In this document: piece after piece, positions 7,650 to 18,282 of the stretch
How positions within the stretch are numbered: position 1 is the stretch's first letter
Layout of the letters: each line of letters begins with the position of its first letter
Assembly (NCBI GenBank): GCA_032027165.1
Contig: JAVSMO010000001.1
Location: 674,948-738,947, forward strand
Length of the DNA stretch: 64,000 nt
Source: Denitratisoma sp.
Lineage (GTDB): Bacteria > Pseudomonadota > Gammaproteobacteria > Burkholderiales > Rhodocyclaceae
Direction: 5' to 3'
Made by a program: the position numbers and the translations under genes
The notes under the pieces: generated by a model
Databases searched by the model: none
Told to the model about the DNA's origin: nothing
Seen by the model: only the letters and a program-made list of their open reading frames with translations

Positions 7650-9134
7650 ATGTCGGGCCTCGTCAGCGTTCTTTCCGTCAGTGCCGGCACGCTGCTGGCC
7701 ATCATCCTGTTCCTCGCCCTGGTGTTCTGGTACGTCAAGGACATCACGCAGAAGAAGCACACCGTCCTGCGCAACTACCCGATCATCGGCCGCCTGCGCT
7801 ACTTCTTCGAGCAGCTGGGCGAATACTTCCGCCAGTACTTCTTCACCGGCGACCGCGAGGAGATGCCTTTCAATCGCTCCACCCGCGCCTGGGTCTACCG
7901 CCTGGCGAAGAACGAGGGCGGCGTGATCGGCTTCGGTTCCACCTACAACCTGCGCGAGCCGGGGGCGCTGGTGTTCGTCAACGCGCCCTTCGCCGTGCTC
8001 GAGGAAGACCAGCTGCCGACGCCGCCGCTGGCCATCGGCGAAGGCTGGTGCGAGCGGCCCTTCCTGGCGCGCTCGGTGGTGAATATCAGCGGCATGAGCT
8101 ACGGCGCCATCTCGAAGCCGGCCGTGCGGGCGCTGTCGCGCGGCGCAGCGGCGGCCGGCTGCTGGATGGACACCGGCGAGGGCGGCCTGTCGCCCTACCA
8201 CCTCGAGGGCGGCTGCGACGTCATCATGCAGATCGGCACCGCCAAGTACGGCGTGCGCGACGCCGACGGCAAGCTGTCGCTGCAGCGGCTGCGCGAGCTG
8301 GCCGCGCACGAGAACGTGCGCGCCTTCGAGATCAAGCTCTCTCAGGGCGCCAAGCCGGGCAAGGGCGGCGTCCTGCTCGGCGCCAAGGTGACGGAGGAGA
8401 TCGCGGCGATCCGCGGCATTCCGGTCGGCGCGGATTCTCTCAGCCCGAACCGCCACCGCGACGTCGCCAATGCCGACGAACTGCTCGACATGGTGGCGCG
8501 GGTGCGCGAGGCGACCGGCAAGCCGGTCGGCGTGAAGACGGCCATCGGCGGCTGGAACTTCATGCGCGAGCTGTGCGAGGCGGTGGCGCGGCGCGGGGCT
8601 GCCTATGCGCCGGACTTCATCGCCGTCGACGGCGGCGAGGGCGGCTCGGGCGCGGCGCCGCAGGCGCTGGCCGACCACATGGCGCTGTCCATCGACGAGG
8701 CCCTGCCGCGGGTGGTGGATGCGCTGATCGAGACCGGCCTGCGCGACCGCGTGCGCGTCATCGCCGCCGGCAAGCTGGTGACCTCGGCGCGCGCCGCCTG
8801 GGCGCTCGCCGCCGGCGCCGACTTCGTGAACACCGCGCGCGGCTTCATGTTCGCGCTGGGCTGCATCCAGGCATTGCGCTGCCACGCCAACACCTGTCCG
8901 ACCGGCGTCGCCACGCACAACCCGCGACTGCAGCGCGGCCTCGTCGTGGAGGACAAGGCGCAGCGCGTCGCCCATTACTGCCGCAACATGAACAGGGAGA
9001 TCGACATGATCGCCCACTCCTGCGGCCTTCACCAAGCCCGCGAATTCCGCCGCGAGCACGTGCGCATCGTCCAGCCGGGCGGGCAGAGCGTCGCCCTCAA
9101 CATGCTGTATCCCTATCCCGCGGCGTCGGCTTGA
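7650..9134 (+). CDS. FMN-binding glutamate-synthase-family protein, membrane-anchored
   Basis: This 494-residue protein is the stand-alone FMN/Fe-S synthase domain of glutamate synthase (GltB2 type), without the glutaminase domain. Residues about 12-28 form one membrane helix (GTLLAIILFLALVFWYV). The FMN barrel follows: VVNISGMSYGAISKPAV, DTGEGGLSPYH, KLSQGAKPGKGG, FIAVDGGEGGSGAAP. A [3Fe-4S] cysteine cluster lies near residue 410 (ALGCIQALRCHANTCPTGVA). The electron donor and physiological substrate of such proteins are uncertain. CGGAGGG lies just ahead of the ATG. Its 3' end overlaps the convergent EamA gene by 22 bases. Confidence 0.85.
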   Translation: MSGLVSVLSVSAGTLLAIILFLALVFWYVKDITQKKHTVLRNYPIIGRLRYFFEQLGEYFRQYFFTGDREEMPFNRSTRAWVYRLAKNEGGVIGFGSTYNLREPGALVFVNAPFAVLEEDQLPTPPLAIGEGWCERPFLARSVVNISGMSYGAISKPAVRALSRGAAAAGCWMDTGEGGLSPYHLEGGCDVIMQIGTAKYGVRDADGKLSLQRLRELAAHENVRAFEIKLSQGAKPGKGGVLLGAKVTEEIAAIRGIPVGADSLSPNRHRDVANADELLDMVARVREATGKPVGVKTAIGGWNFMRELCEAVARRGAAYAPDFIAVDGGEGGSGAAPQALADHMALSIDEALPRVVDALIETGLRDRVRVIAAGKLVTSARAAWALAAGADFVNTARGFMFALGCIQALRCHANTCPTGVATHNPRLQRGLVVEDKAQRVAHYCRNMNREIDMIAHSCGLHQAREFRREHVRIVQPGGQSVALNMLYPYPAASA

Positions 9135-10012
9135 GCCGGCCTGCGCCGCTCCCCCAGGGCCAGCCACAGCCCGCTGGCGGCGATGACCGCCATGCCGGCC
9201 GCCGACAGGGCGTCGGGGATGTGGCCGAACACCAGCCAGCCGAGCAGGCCCGCCCAGATCAGCTGCGTATAGCCGAAGGGCGTCAGCGTCGAGGCCGGCG
9301 CCAGGCGGAAGGCGCGGATCAGGATGAAATGCCCGACGCCGCCGTAGAAACCCAGGGAGGCGATCTGCAGCCATTGCTGCGGGCTGGGCGAGAACTCGAA
9401 CCAGAACCAGGGCAGCGCGAGGCTCATGACCGCCGTGCCGACCAGCGCCGTGTAGAAGAGCAGCGTCAGGGGGTGCTCGGCATGGCTCAGGCGCCGTGTC
9501 AGGAGCTGGTAGGCGGCATAGCAGGCGGCACCGGCCAATGCCCACAGGACGCCCGCCATTGTGAGCGCGCCGCCGGGCCGGGCGATCAGGATCACGCCGG
9601 CGAAGCCGACGACCACTGCCGCCCAGCGGCCGGCGCCGATGCGCTCGCCGAGAAAGGGGCCGGCCAGCAGCGTCACCAGCAGCGGGGAGAGGAACAGCAC
9701 CGCCGTCGCCTCGGCCAGCGGCATGCTGCGGAAGGCCATCATGGCGAAGCCGGTCGTCCCCACCAGCGCGAGCGCGCGCACGACCTGCAAGGCGAGGTTG
9801 TCGGTCCTCACCAGCCGGAGCCGCATCGAGGGTGCGACGAAAACCAGCATGATGGCGAAATGCAGGGTGTAGCGCGCCCACACCAGCAGCGGCACGGCGA
9901 AGGCGGCCGTCAGGTGCTTGGAGGTGGCATCCAGCAGGGCGAACAGCATCAGCGCCAGCATGAACAGGAGGATGCCGCGCAGCGGATGCTGCGCGGGAGA
10001 GGGAAGCGCCAT
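9113..10012 (-). CDS. EamA/DMT-family inner-membrane transporter
   Basis: The 299-residue protein has about ten hydrophobic segments in two repeats, the EamA (drug/metabolite transporter) pattern: LLFMLALMLFALLDATSKHL at the N terminus, then PLAEATAVLFLSPLLVTLLAGPFLGERI and APASTLTPFGYTQLIWAGLLGWLVFGHIPD. The substrate cannot be read from sequence; small metabolites or amino acids are usual. The ATG at 10012 lies two bases after the nnrD stop, so it is the last gene of the yffB-hslO-eamA-nnrD-eamA run. Confidence 0.85.
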   Translation of the reverse strand: MALPSPAQHPLRGILLFMLALMLFALLDATSKHLTAAFAVPLLVWARYTLHFAIMLVFVAPSMRLRLVRTDNLALQVVRALALVGTTGFAMMAFRSMPLAEATAVLFLSPLLVTLLAGPFLGERIGAGRWAAVVVGFAGVILIARPGGALTMAGVLWALAGAACYAAYQLLTRRLSHAEHPLTLLFYTALVGTAVMSLALPWFWFEFSPSPQQWLQIASLGFYGGVGHFILIRAFRLAPASTLTPFGYTQLIWAGLLGWLVFGHIPDALSAAGMAVIAASGLWLALGERRRPAQADAAG

Positions 10013-10013
10013 C

Positions 10014-11516
10014 TCAGTTTCCGTTCCGGCCCGAACGGAGCCAGGCATTGAAGATATGCCGCGCGGCGTCGATGGTCTCGCCGGCGGTGAGGCCGGCCGG
10101 GCCGATGCCGCCGCCGACCAGCAGATCGGCCGCCAGGCCGTGCAGGTGCACGGCGCAGAGCGCGGCGAGGTCCGCTTCCCAGCCCTGCGCGAGCAGCGTC
10201 GCGGCAAGGCCGCTGAGCACGTCGCCCATGCCGGCGCTGGCCATGCCGGGGTTGCCGCTGGCGTTGATGAACCAATGGCCGTCCGGCGCGGCGATCACGC
10301 TGCCGCAGCCTTTCAGCACCGTCACCGCGTTCAGCTTGTCCGCCAGGGCGCACGCGGCACGCACGCGGTCGGCCTGCACCGCGGCGGCGTCGCCGCCGAG
10401 CAGGCGCGCCGCTTCGAGGGGATGCGGCGTGACGAGGGTCGGCGCGCTGCGCCGGCGCACCTGTTCCGTCAGCACCGGATGCGCTGCCAGCAGGTTCAGC
10501 GCGTCGGCGTCGAGCAGGAGCGGCAGCGGCGTGGCCACCGCCTGCCGGAGCAGATGGAGCGCCGCCTTGCCCTGGCCGAGGCCGGGACCGGCCGCCAGCC
10601 CCGTGGCGAGGCCGGCGGCGAGGATGTCCTGCGGCCGGCGCAGCATCAGTTCCGGCTGGCCGGTGTCGACCGCCGGGGCAAGGTCGTCGAGCAGGCCGAC
10701 GAAGACGCGGCCTGCGCCCAGCTTCAGCGCGGCGCGGCCGGCGAGCAGGGCGGCGCCCGCCATGCCGGGCGCGCCGCCGAGGATGCCGACGCCGCCCATC
10801 ATGCCCTTGTGGCTGTTCTTCGGCCGCGGCTTCAGGTGCGACGCGAACAGCGCCGGCGTCACCGTGCGCCCGCGCGGCGGCAGATCGCTTTCCGCCGCGA
10901 GGCCGAGGTCGCAGACGCTGATCGCGCCGCAATGGTCCGGCCCGTCCAGCGTGAGCAGCCCCGGCTTGAGGGCGATGAAGGTGGCCGTGGCGTCGGCGCG
11001 GACGGCGCAGCCCAGCACGCGCCCCGTGTCGGCGCAGAGGCCGCTCGGGACGTCGAGGGCGAGCACCGGGCAGCCGAGGCCGTTGATGCGCCCGACGAGC
11101 GCGGCGTAGGCGCCCTCGATCGGTCGCTGCAGGCCGATGCCGAAGAGGGCATCCACCGCCAGCGCAAAGGCGCGCTGCGGGATGTCTGGCAGGGTGGCGC
11201 CGCCCTCGTCGCGGAAACGGTCGAACGCCAGCCGCGCATCGGCCGGCAGTTTCGTTTCGTCGCCGACGAAGACGACGGCAGGTTCGATGCCGCGGCTGCG
11301 CAGCAGGCGGGCGAGGACGAAGCCGTCGCCGCCGTTGTTGCCCGGTCCGCAGACGATGAGCGGCGGCAGGCCGCTCTGGCCGAGCAAAGTCAGTGTCTGC
11401 GACACGGCGGCGCTGCCGGCGCGTTCCATCAGCGGCGGTTCGGCGCCGGCGTGGCGCGACTCGATGTCGCGGATGGCGGCGGCGTCGTAGATGGGCCGGG
11501 AAATGAGGTGCTCCAT
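10014..11516 (-). CDS. nnrD: Bifunctional NAD(P)HX epimerase / ADP-dependent NAD(P)HX dehydratase
   Basis: The 500-residue fusion repairs hydrated NAD(P)H. The N-terminal YjeF_N epimerase half (about residues 1-215) includes the substrate-binding CGPGNNGGDGFVLARLL. The C-terminal carbohydrate-kinase-like dehydratase half (about 225-500) includes GILGGAPGMAGAALLAGRAAL, TPHPLEAARLL and the nucleotide/catalytic block NPGMASAGMGDVLSG. The length matches the usual fused bacterial form. One exact copy of the 24-bp motif lies in the coding strand at 11386-11409, where it encodes AAVSQTLTL. Confidence 0.94.
   Translation of the reverse strand: MEHLISRPIYDAAAIRDIESRHAGAEPPLMERAGSAAVSQTLTLLGQSGLPPLIVCGPGNNGGDGFVLARLLRSRGIEPAVVFVGDETKLPADARLAFDRFRDEGGATLPDIPQRAFALAVDALFGIGLQRPIEGAYAALVGRINGLGCPVLALDVPSGLCADTGRVLGCAVRADATATFIALKPGLLTLDGPDHCGAISVCDLGLAAESDLPPRGRTVTPALFASHLKPRPKNSHKGMMGGVGILGGAPGMAGAALLAGRAALKLGAGRVFVGLLDDLAPAVDTGQPELMLRRPQDILAAGLATGLAAGPGLGQGKAALHLLRQAVATPLPLLLDADALNLLAAHPVLTEQVRRRSAPTLVTPHPLEAARLLGGDAAAVQADRVRAACALADKLNAVTVLKGCGSVIAAPDGHWFINASGNPGMASAGMGDVLSGLAATLLAQGWEADLAALCAVHLHGLAADLLVGGGIGPAGLTAGETIDAARHIFNAWLRSGRNGN
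11386..11409 (-). repeat. 24-bp bipartite motif, copy 3 (exact)
   Basis: On the plus strand it reads AAAGTCAG (11386-11393), ten bases, ACGGCG (11404-11409). It is inside nnrD in sense orientation and read as GCC GTx ... CTG ACT TTx. Confidence 0.9.
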
Positions 11517-11525
11517 GGCGCAATG

Positions 11526-12479
11526 CTACCGCAATGCCGTCGTCGTGGAGGCCAGCAAGGCTTCCGCCTGCCTGGCGAGGCGGCGGTTGACCAGGTTGTT
11601 GGCGATCAGCGCGCCGACCACCAGCGCCGCGCCGGCGATCTCCGCCGGCAGCAGCGCATGGCCCTGCCAGACGGTGATGAGGAAGGTCACCACCGGCGCG
11701 AAGTTGGCGAACAGCGAGGCGTTCAGGGGGCCGAGCTTCGCCACCGCCATGTTCCACAGCAGCACCGCGCCGAAGGAGACGACGAAGACGATGAACAGCA
11801 GCGCCCAGAGCCTCTCGCGCAGGCCCTCGGCGGGCGGCGGCTGGCTGTGGCCGCTGCCCGTCGCCACGGCGGCGGCGAGCAGGATGGTCAGCCAGCCGAG
11901 GGCGGCGGAGAGCGCGGTGTAGCGCACCGGCGACCAGCGCGGGAACTGCTGCGCGCCGAGCGTGAAGGCGATCCAGCACCAGGAAGCGACGTAGGTGAGG
12001 CCGTTGCCCAGCGCGCTGCCGCCGCTGTAGAGTCGGGTGAATTCGCCCTGGCTGACCACCAGTGCCTCGCCGAGGATGGCGACGGCGATGCAGGTCAGCG
12101 TGGCCGCATGCGGGCGGTGGCGCGTGCGCAGCCACTGCCAGAGCACGATGTTGACCGGACCGAGGGCGAGGATCATGGCGCCATGCTCGGGCCGCGTCAG
12201 GCGCAGGCCCTCGTATACGAACAGGCTGAAGCCGGCGAAGCCGGCAGTGCCGTAGGCCCAGGCCTTCGCCGCCTGCCCGTCGAACGACAATGCGCGGCGT
12301 CCCTCGATCCAGGCCAGCGTGGCAAGGAAGCAGGCCGCCGCGACGCCGTAGCGCAGCAGCGTCAGCCAGTACGGGTCGATGACGGCCAGCACGATCTTGC
12401 TGACGGGCAGGAAGGCGCCCCAGATCAGCACCACGGCGCACATCAGCAGCGAGCCCTGGGCAAGGTCTCGCCTGTTCAA
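11526..12479 (-). CDS. EamA/DMT-family inner-membrane transporter (second copy)
   Basis: This 317-residue, ten-helix EamA-type carrier is only distantly similar to the one at 9113-10012. It starts MNRRDLAQGSLLMCAVVLIWGAFLPVSKIV and contains two EamA halves (LRYGVAAACFLATLAWIEGRR; GAVLLWNMAVAKLGPLNASL). Its ATG overlaps the hslO stop as ATGA, and nnrD follows after nine bases, so all are probably one transcript. Substrate unknown. Confidence 0.83.
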   Translation of the reverse strand: MNRRDLAQGSLLMCAVVLIWGAFLPVSKIVLAVIDPYWLTLLRYGVAAACFLATLAWIEGRRALSFDGQAAKAWAYGTAGFAGFSLFVYEGLRLTRPEHGAMILALGPVNIVLWQWLRTRHRPHAATLTCIAVAILGEALVVSQGEFTRLYSGGSALGNGLTYVASWCWIAFTLGAQQFPRWSPVRYTALSAALGWLTILLAAAVATGSGHSQPPPAEGLRERLWALLFIVFVVSFGAVLLWNMAVAKLGPLNASLFANFAPVVTFLITVWQGHALLPAEIAGAALVVGALIANNLVNRRLARQAEALLASTTTALR

Positions 12480-13342
12480 TGCAGCGTCCTTTTTTGCATC
12501 GTGTCGTGCGGGAAGAGCGCGTCGAGGTCGCCGGCGTCGAAGCGGTATTCGCGGTTGCAGATGTCGTCGCGCACCACGATCTCTCCCTGCTCGGCGAGGA
12601 TCGATTCGATTTCGGCGCGGCCGAGCGAGCGCAGCATCTCGCTCACCTTGTCGCGGTCCTCCGGACAGTCGTAGACGACCGGCTTCGGCTGGAACAGGCG
12701 CAGCGATTCCTCCGGAAACAGCCGGCCGAGCAGGGTTTCCATCGGCAGCGCCTGCATTTCCTGCGGCGTCACGGTCGCGGCGAGCTGTTCGACGCGCGCC
12801 CAGCCGTCGGGATCCTTCGCATCGGCACCGGGCAGCTTCTGCAGGAAAAGGCCGCAGGCGTACGCTTCGCCGGCCGCGAGCCAGAACCGCGCCGGCTGCT
12901 GCTCGGACTGGGCGAGGTAGTGCTCGAAGACCGCCGCGATGCTGTCGCCGGCAACGGGCACCAGGCTCTGCCAGGGCTCGCGTGCCGCCTCGTTCTGCAG
13001 GATCAGGGACAGCCGCCCGTCGCCGAACAGCCGCGAGACGGGCGCCCGCGCGACTTCGGCTTCGGCCTTCGCCATGCCGCGCAGATGCAGCTCGGCGGTG
13101 CAGTCGATCACCAGCATGCGGACCGGACCGTGGCCCTGCAGCTGGAAAGTGAGCCGGCCGGGCTGCTTCAGGTTGCCGGCGACGAGCACGGCCGTCGCCG
13201 TCATCTCGCCGAGCAGGTCGCGAACCGTTTCTGCGTAGCCGCGTCCCGCCTGCAGGCTGCGCCAGGACTCGCCCAGGCGCACGAAGGCGCCGCGGATGTC
13301 GAGTTCCTCGAGGAGGAAGCGGGCGACGAAATCCGAGCTCAC
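12476..13342 (-). CDS. hslO: Hsp33-family redox chaperonin with an incomplete zinc site
   Basis: Hsp33 is a cytoplasmic holdase switched on when a C-terminal CxC...CxxC zinc site is oxidised. The 288-residue fold is clear (GEMTATAVLVAGNLKQPGRLTFQLQG; IQ-type VAGDSIAAVFEHYLAQSEQQP; LGRAEIESILAEQGEI). Only half of the zinc ligands remain: CxC reads Tyr224-Asp225-Cys226 and CxxC reads Asp259-Asp-Ile-Cys262. The start is a GTG at 13342 that overlaps the upstream stop as GTGA; the frame runs on upstream without homology. The redox switch is probably altered. Confidence 0.88.
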   Translation of the reverse strand: MSSDFVARFLLEELDIRGAFVRLGESWRSLQAGRGYAETVRDLLGEMTATAVLVAGNLKQPGRLTFQLQGHGPVRMLVIDCTAELHLRGMAKAEAEVARAPVSRLFGDGRLSLILQNEAAREPWQSLVPVAGDSIAAVFEHYLAQSEQQPARFWLAAGEAYACGLFLQKLPGADAKDPDGWARVEQLAATVTPQEMQALPMETLLGRLFPEESLRLFQPKPVVYDCPEDRDKVSEMLRSLGRAEIESILAEQGEIVVRDDICNREYRFDAGDLDALFPHDTMQKRTLH

Positions 13343-13683
13343 TTCAGCTTTTTTGCGAATTCGTCGGCGTCGAAGCCGATCAGCAGCGTCCTGCCGGTTT
13401 CGACGATCGGCCGCCGGATCATGCTCGGATTCTCCAGCATCAGCGCGAAGGCCTTCTTCTCGGTGAGGTTCGCCTGCTTCTCCGGCGGCAGCTTGCGGAA
13501 GCTGGGGCCGCGCGTGTTGATCAGCTTCTCCCAGCCGGCCTGTGCCGCCCATCTTTTCAGCAGGGCGGCATCGGCGCCGAGCTTTTTGTAGTCATGGAAG
13601 TCGTAGGCGATGCCGCGGCCGTCGAGCCAGGCGAAGGCCTTCTTCATGGTGTCGCAGTTCCTGATGCCGTAAACGGTTGTCAT
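13339..13683 (-). CDS. ArsC-family reductase-like protein, YffB/Spx type
   Basis: This 114-residue thioredoxin-fold protein starts MTTVYGIRNCDTMKKAFAWL with a single active-site cysteine at residue 10. It carries the family signatures INTRGPSFRKLP, MLENPSMIRRPIVE and GFDADEF. YffB-type proteins are thought to be glutathione-dependent thiol reductases; arsenate reduction is not implied. It is first in the minus-strand run and is coupled to hslO by a GTGA overlap, a sensible pairing of two thiol-stress proteins. Confidence 0.85.
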   Translation of the reverse strand: MTTVYGIRNCDTMKKAFAWLDGRGIAYDFHDYKKLGADAALLKRWAAQAGWEKLINTRGPSFRKLPPEKQANLTEKKAFALMLENPSMIRRPIVETGRTLLIGFDADEFAKKLK

Positions 13684-13834
13684 GTCCCGATTTCCCCTGG
13701 TCGCCCATGATACTGCAAGCGCCGCGTCAACCTGCCGGGAAGAGGCGGCGTTAAGGGAACAGACAGAGAGACAACCGCTGTCCGGGGATCAAGGGATGTC
13801 CCTTGCCCTCCACACCCAAAGGAAAGGAAACAAA

Positions 13835-14116
13835 ATGCGCAAACTGATTTCTCTCGCCGTGGCCACTGCCTTCGCTGCCGCCACCTCGTTGGCGTTCGCC
13901 CAGGCGACTCCGGCAACCCCGGCCACGCCGGCGGCTCCCGCGGCGCCGGCCAAGGGCGGACAGGCTGCGACGCCTGCGACCCCGGCGACGGCCGCCACGC
14001 CCGCCACCCCGGCGTCCGCCGACAAGCCGGCCGATGCGACGAAGGGCAAGGCCCAGGCCAAAGGCAAAACCAAGACGAAGACCAAGACCAAGACCAAGGG
14101 CAAAGCCAAGGAATAA
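13835..14116 (+). CDS. Small exported Ala/Thr/Pro-rich protein with Lys-Thr repeat tail
   Basis: The 93-residue protein has a clear Sec signal peptide (MRKLISLAVATAFAAATSLAFA, cut after Ala22). A low-complexity region of TPA/APA repeats follows, and then a very basic tail, KTKTKTKTKTKGKAKE. GGAAAGGA lies eight to fifteen bases upstream of the ATG. The composition recalls surface or periplasmic linker proteins and histone-like tails, but I cannot name a family. It is monocistronic, ended by a strong hairpin, and diverges from the YffB-like gene. Slippage-prone repeats may make its length variable. Confidence 0.7.
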   Translation: MRKLISLAVATAFAAATSLAFAQATPATPATPAAPAAPAKGGQAATPATPATAATPATPASADKPADATKGKAQAKGKTKTKTKTKTKGKAKE

Positions 14117-14141
14117 GACGGTCGAACCGCACCGATGCAAC

Positions 14142-14165
14142 AACGGGCGGAGCGATCCGCCCGTT
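14142..14165. terminator. Bidirectional hairpin terminator
   Basis: The ten-base arms AACGGGCGGA and TCCGCCCGTT enclose GCGA. It lies between the stops of the convergent small exported protein gene and the spermidine-synthase-like gene, with a T-rich stretch after it on the plus strand. Confidence 0.75.
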
Positions 14166-14172
14166 CTCGTTT

Positions 14173-14928
14173 CTAGAGCACCAGGTGCCCGCCCGGGCAG
14201 GTCTGCCACTGTGCCAGGCGCGCCAGGGTCGGCAGCAGGTTGAGGCCGGTCTGTTGCCTCAGCGCCAGGGTCAGCAGGCTCAGTTCGGACAGCGTCGTGC
14301 GGACCGGCTCGCCGGCGGCGGCGAAGACGATGGCATTGCCGTGGTCGCAGGAAGGAAACACCATGGCGCGGTCGTCGAAGGCTTTCCTGACGCGCTCGAC
14401 GCTGGCCTTGAAGCCGCGGTTGCGGCCGAGGAGATTGACCGACAGCAGGCCGGCGTCGCCCAGGTGCGCCCGGCAGGCACGGTAGAAGGGCAGCGTGTCG
14501 AGCCCGCCGGCACGGGCATCGGCGTCGAAACCGTCGACCAGGATCAGGTCGAATGTCTGGTCGCTGGCCGCCAGCCACTCGACGCCGTCGGCGATCTCGA
14601 TCTTCAGGCGCCTGGGGTCTTCCGGCAGCCTGAAGAACTGGTGCGCCGCCGCCACCACCGCCGGTTCGATCTCCACCACCGTCAGCTTCGCCTTCGGGCG
14701 GTGGCGATAGAGGAACTTCGTCAGCGAGGCGGCGCCGAGGCCGATCAGCAGCGCCTTGCGCGGCCAGTCCGGCTCCGGCCGCAGCAGCAGCGCGGCCATC
14801 ATCTCGCGCGTGTAGTCGAGTTCCAGCGCCCACGGCCGGGCGATGCGCATGGCGCCCTGGATCCAGTCCGAGCCGAAGTGCAGGTAGCGCACCCCGGCTT
14901 CTTCGCTGATCTGGATGGGCGTGGCCAT
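14173..14928 (-). CDS. Spermidine-synthase-like protein (Rossmann methyltransferase fold)
   Basis: The 251-residue protein has the spermidine/spermine synthase core: a short N-terminal strand region (YLHFGSDWIQGAMRI, TREMMAALLL), the nucleotide-binding loop ALLIGLGAASLTKFLY, the acidic VVEIEPAVVAAAHQFF, and the catalytic-site block FDLILVDGFDADARAG. True SpeE has an Asp-containing gatekeeper loop; the match here is partial, so polyamine synthesis is not certain. Many bacterial genomes carry such SpeE-like proteins of unknown substrate. It follows tex on the same strand with a seven-base gap. Confidence 0.75.
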   Translation of the reverse strand: MATPIQISEEAGVRYLHFGSDWIQGAMRIARPWALELDYTREMMAALLLRPEPDWPRKALLIGLGAASLTKFLYRHRPKAKLTVVEIEPAVVAAAHQFFRLPEDPRRLKIEIADGVEWLAASDQTFDLILVDGFDADARAGGLDTLPFYRACRAHLGDAGLLSVNLLGRNRGFKASVERVRKAFDDRAMVFPSCDHGNAIVFAAAGEPVRTTLSELSLLTLALRQQTGLNLLPTLARLAQWQTCPGGHLVL

Positions 14929-14935
14929 CAGGCGT

Positions 14936-17233
<2,298 letters not shown>

Positions 17234-17292
17234 TTCGGAAACTGAAAACTGCGAGCCGCGCACTATGCAGAAATGCGCGGCGAAAGGCAAGC

Positions 17293-17316
17293 CGCCGTGC
17301 CGGGGAGACTGACTTT
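17293..17316 (+). repeat. 24-bp bipartite motif, copy 4 (exact)
   Basis: CGCCGT (17293-17298), ten bases, CTGACTTT (17309-17316). It lies in the 84-base gap upstream of tex and ends two bases from the stop codon of the CnoX-type gene. Confidence 0.9.
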
Positions 17317-17317
17317 T

Positions 17318-18178
17318 CTAGCGATTGATGGCGCGCGACAGCGCGCCGCGGTATTCGCGCACCAGATCGCTGTCGGACCCGAGAAGGTTGAAGATTTGCA
17401 GCATGGTCTTGCGGCCGACGTCATCGCCGAAGCTGCGGTCGCGCCGCACGATCTCCAGAAGTTCCTCCAGCGCGCCGCGGAAGTCCTGCTTCGCCGCCAG
17501 CATCCTGGCCAGTTCCAGCCGCGCCGCCAGATCGCCGGCGTCGGCGGCGATGCGCGCGCGCAGGGCCTCCTCGTCGGCGCCGCCCGCCGCATTCCCTGCC
17601 AGCGCCAGGCGCGCGGCGAGGCTGTCGATGCGGGCGCGGTCCTTGCCGGCGTCCATGATCTCGTCGAGCAGGCGCTGCGCCTCGGCGTGGTCGCCGGCGT
17701 CGATCAGGATGCCGATCAGGTCGAGGCGCGCCTGCTCGTGCTTGGGGTCGAGGCGGATGGCCTCGAGCAGCAGCTTGCGCGTGGCGTCGGTTTCGCCGCG
17801 CGCGTGGGCCGCCAGCGCCTGCTGGCGCAGCGGCTCGGCGGGCGAGGGCAGCAGGGCGTCGATGAACTCGCGCACCGCCGACTCGGGCAGGGCGCCGGTG
17901 AACTCGTTGACGATCTGGCCATTCACCACGGCCTTCACGTTGGGGATGCCGCGCACGCCGAACTGCGCGGCGAGCGCCTGATTCTCGTCGGAATTCACCT
18001 TGGCCAGGCGGAAGCGGCCCTGGTATTCGGCGGCGAGCTTCTCCAGGATCGGGCCGAGGCTGCGGCAGGGGCCGCACCAGGGTGCCCAGAAATCCACGAG
18101 GACGGGCGTGCGGCGGGAAGCCTCGATGACTTCCTGCATGAAGTTGCTTTCGGTGACGTCGATGGCGTGGGATGTCAT
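17318..18178 (-). CDS. cnoX: Thioredoxin-TPR co-chaperone, CnoX/YbbN type
   Basis: The 286-residue protein has an N-terminal thioredoxin domain (active site Trp34-Cys35-Gly-Pro-Cys38 in FWAPWCGPCRS) and a C-terminal helical repeat region from about residue 115 (ALAAHARGETDATRKLLLEAIRLD; EEALRARIAADAGDLAARLELA). CnoX proteins protect aggregation-prone proteins during oxidative stress and pass them to chaperones. The intact CxxC here means it may also be a disulfide reductase, unlike E. coli YbbN. It diverges from purL, with its own promoter-like sequence at 18208-18236. Confidence 0.9.
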   Translation of the reverse strand: MTSHAIDVTESNFMQEVIEASRRTPVLVDFWAPWCGPCRSLGPILEKLAAEYQGRFRLAKVNSDENQALAAQFGVRGIPNVKAVVNGQIVNEFTGALPESAVREFIDALLPSPAEPLRQQALAAHARGETDATRKLLLEAIRLDPKHEQARLDLIGILIDAGDHAEAQRLLDEIMDAGKDRARIDSLAARLALAGNAAGGADEEALRARIAADAGDLAARLELARMLAAKQDFRGALEELLEIVRRDRSFGDDVGRKTMLQIFNLLGSDSDLVREYRGALSRAINR

Positions 18179-18207
18179 GGCGGTCGTATTTCCTTGGCTG
18201 TCCTTGG

Positions 18208-18236
18208 ATTCTGGGGGCGATGGAGGGCAAATTCAA
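18208..18236 (-). promoter_or_regulatory. Candidate promoter of the CnoX-type gene
   Basis: Read on the minus strand, TTGAAT (18236-18231) and CAGAAT (18213-18208) are separated by exactly 17 bases, about 30 bases upstream of the ATG. Confidence 0.4.
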
Positions 18237-18250
18237 GGTGTCGGCTCGGG

Positions 18251-18256
18251 TATAAT
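18251..18256 (+). promoter_or_regulatory. -10 element of purL (TATAAT)
   Basis: A perfect TATAAT lies 26 bases upstream of the purL ATG. The matching -35 region is weak. I see no PurR-like operator that I could defend. Confidence 0.45.
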
Positions 18257-18282
18257 CGCGCTTTACCGGCTTCATTTCCGAC

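Noticed and set aside
14034..14100. AAG ACC/ACG repeats in the Lys-Thr tail considered as a CRISPR or tandem-repeat array
   Set aside because: It is a six-base codon repeat inside a reading frame, with no spacers.
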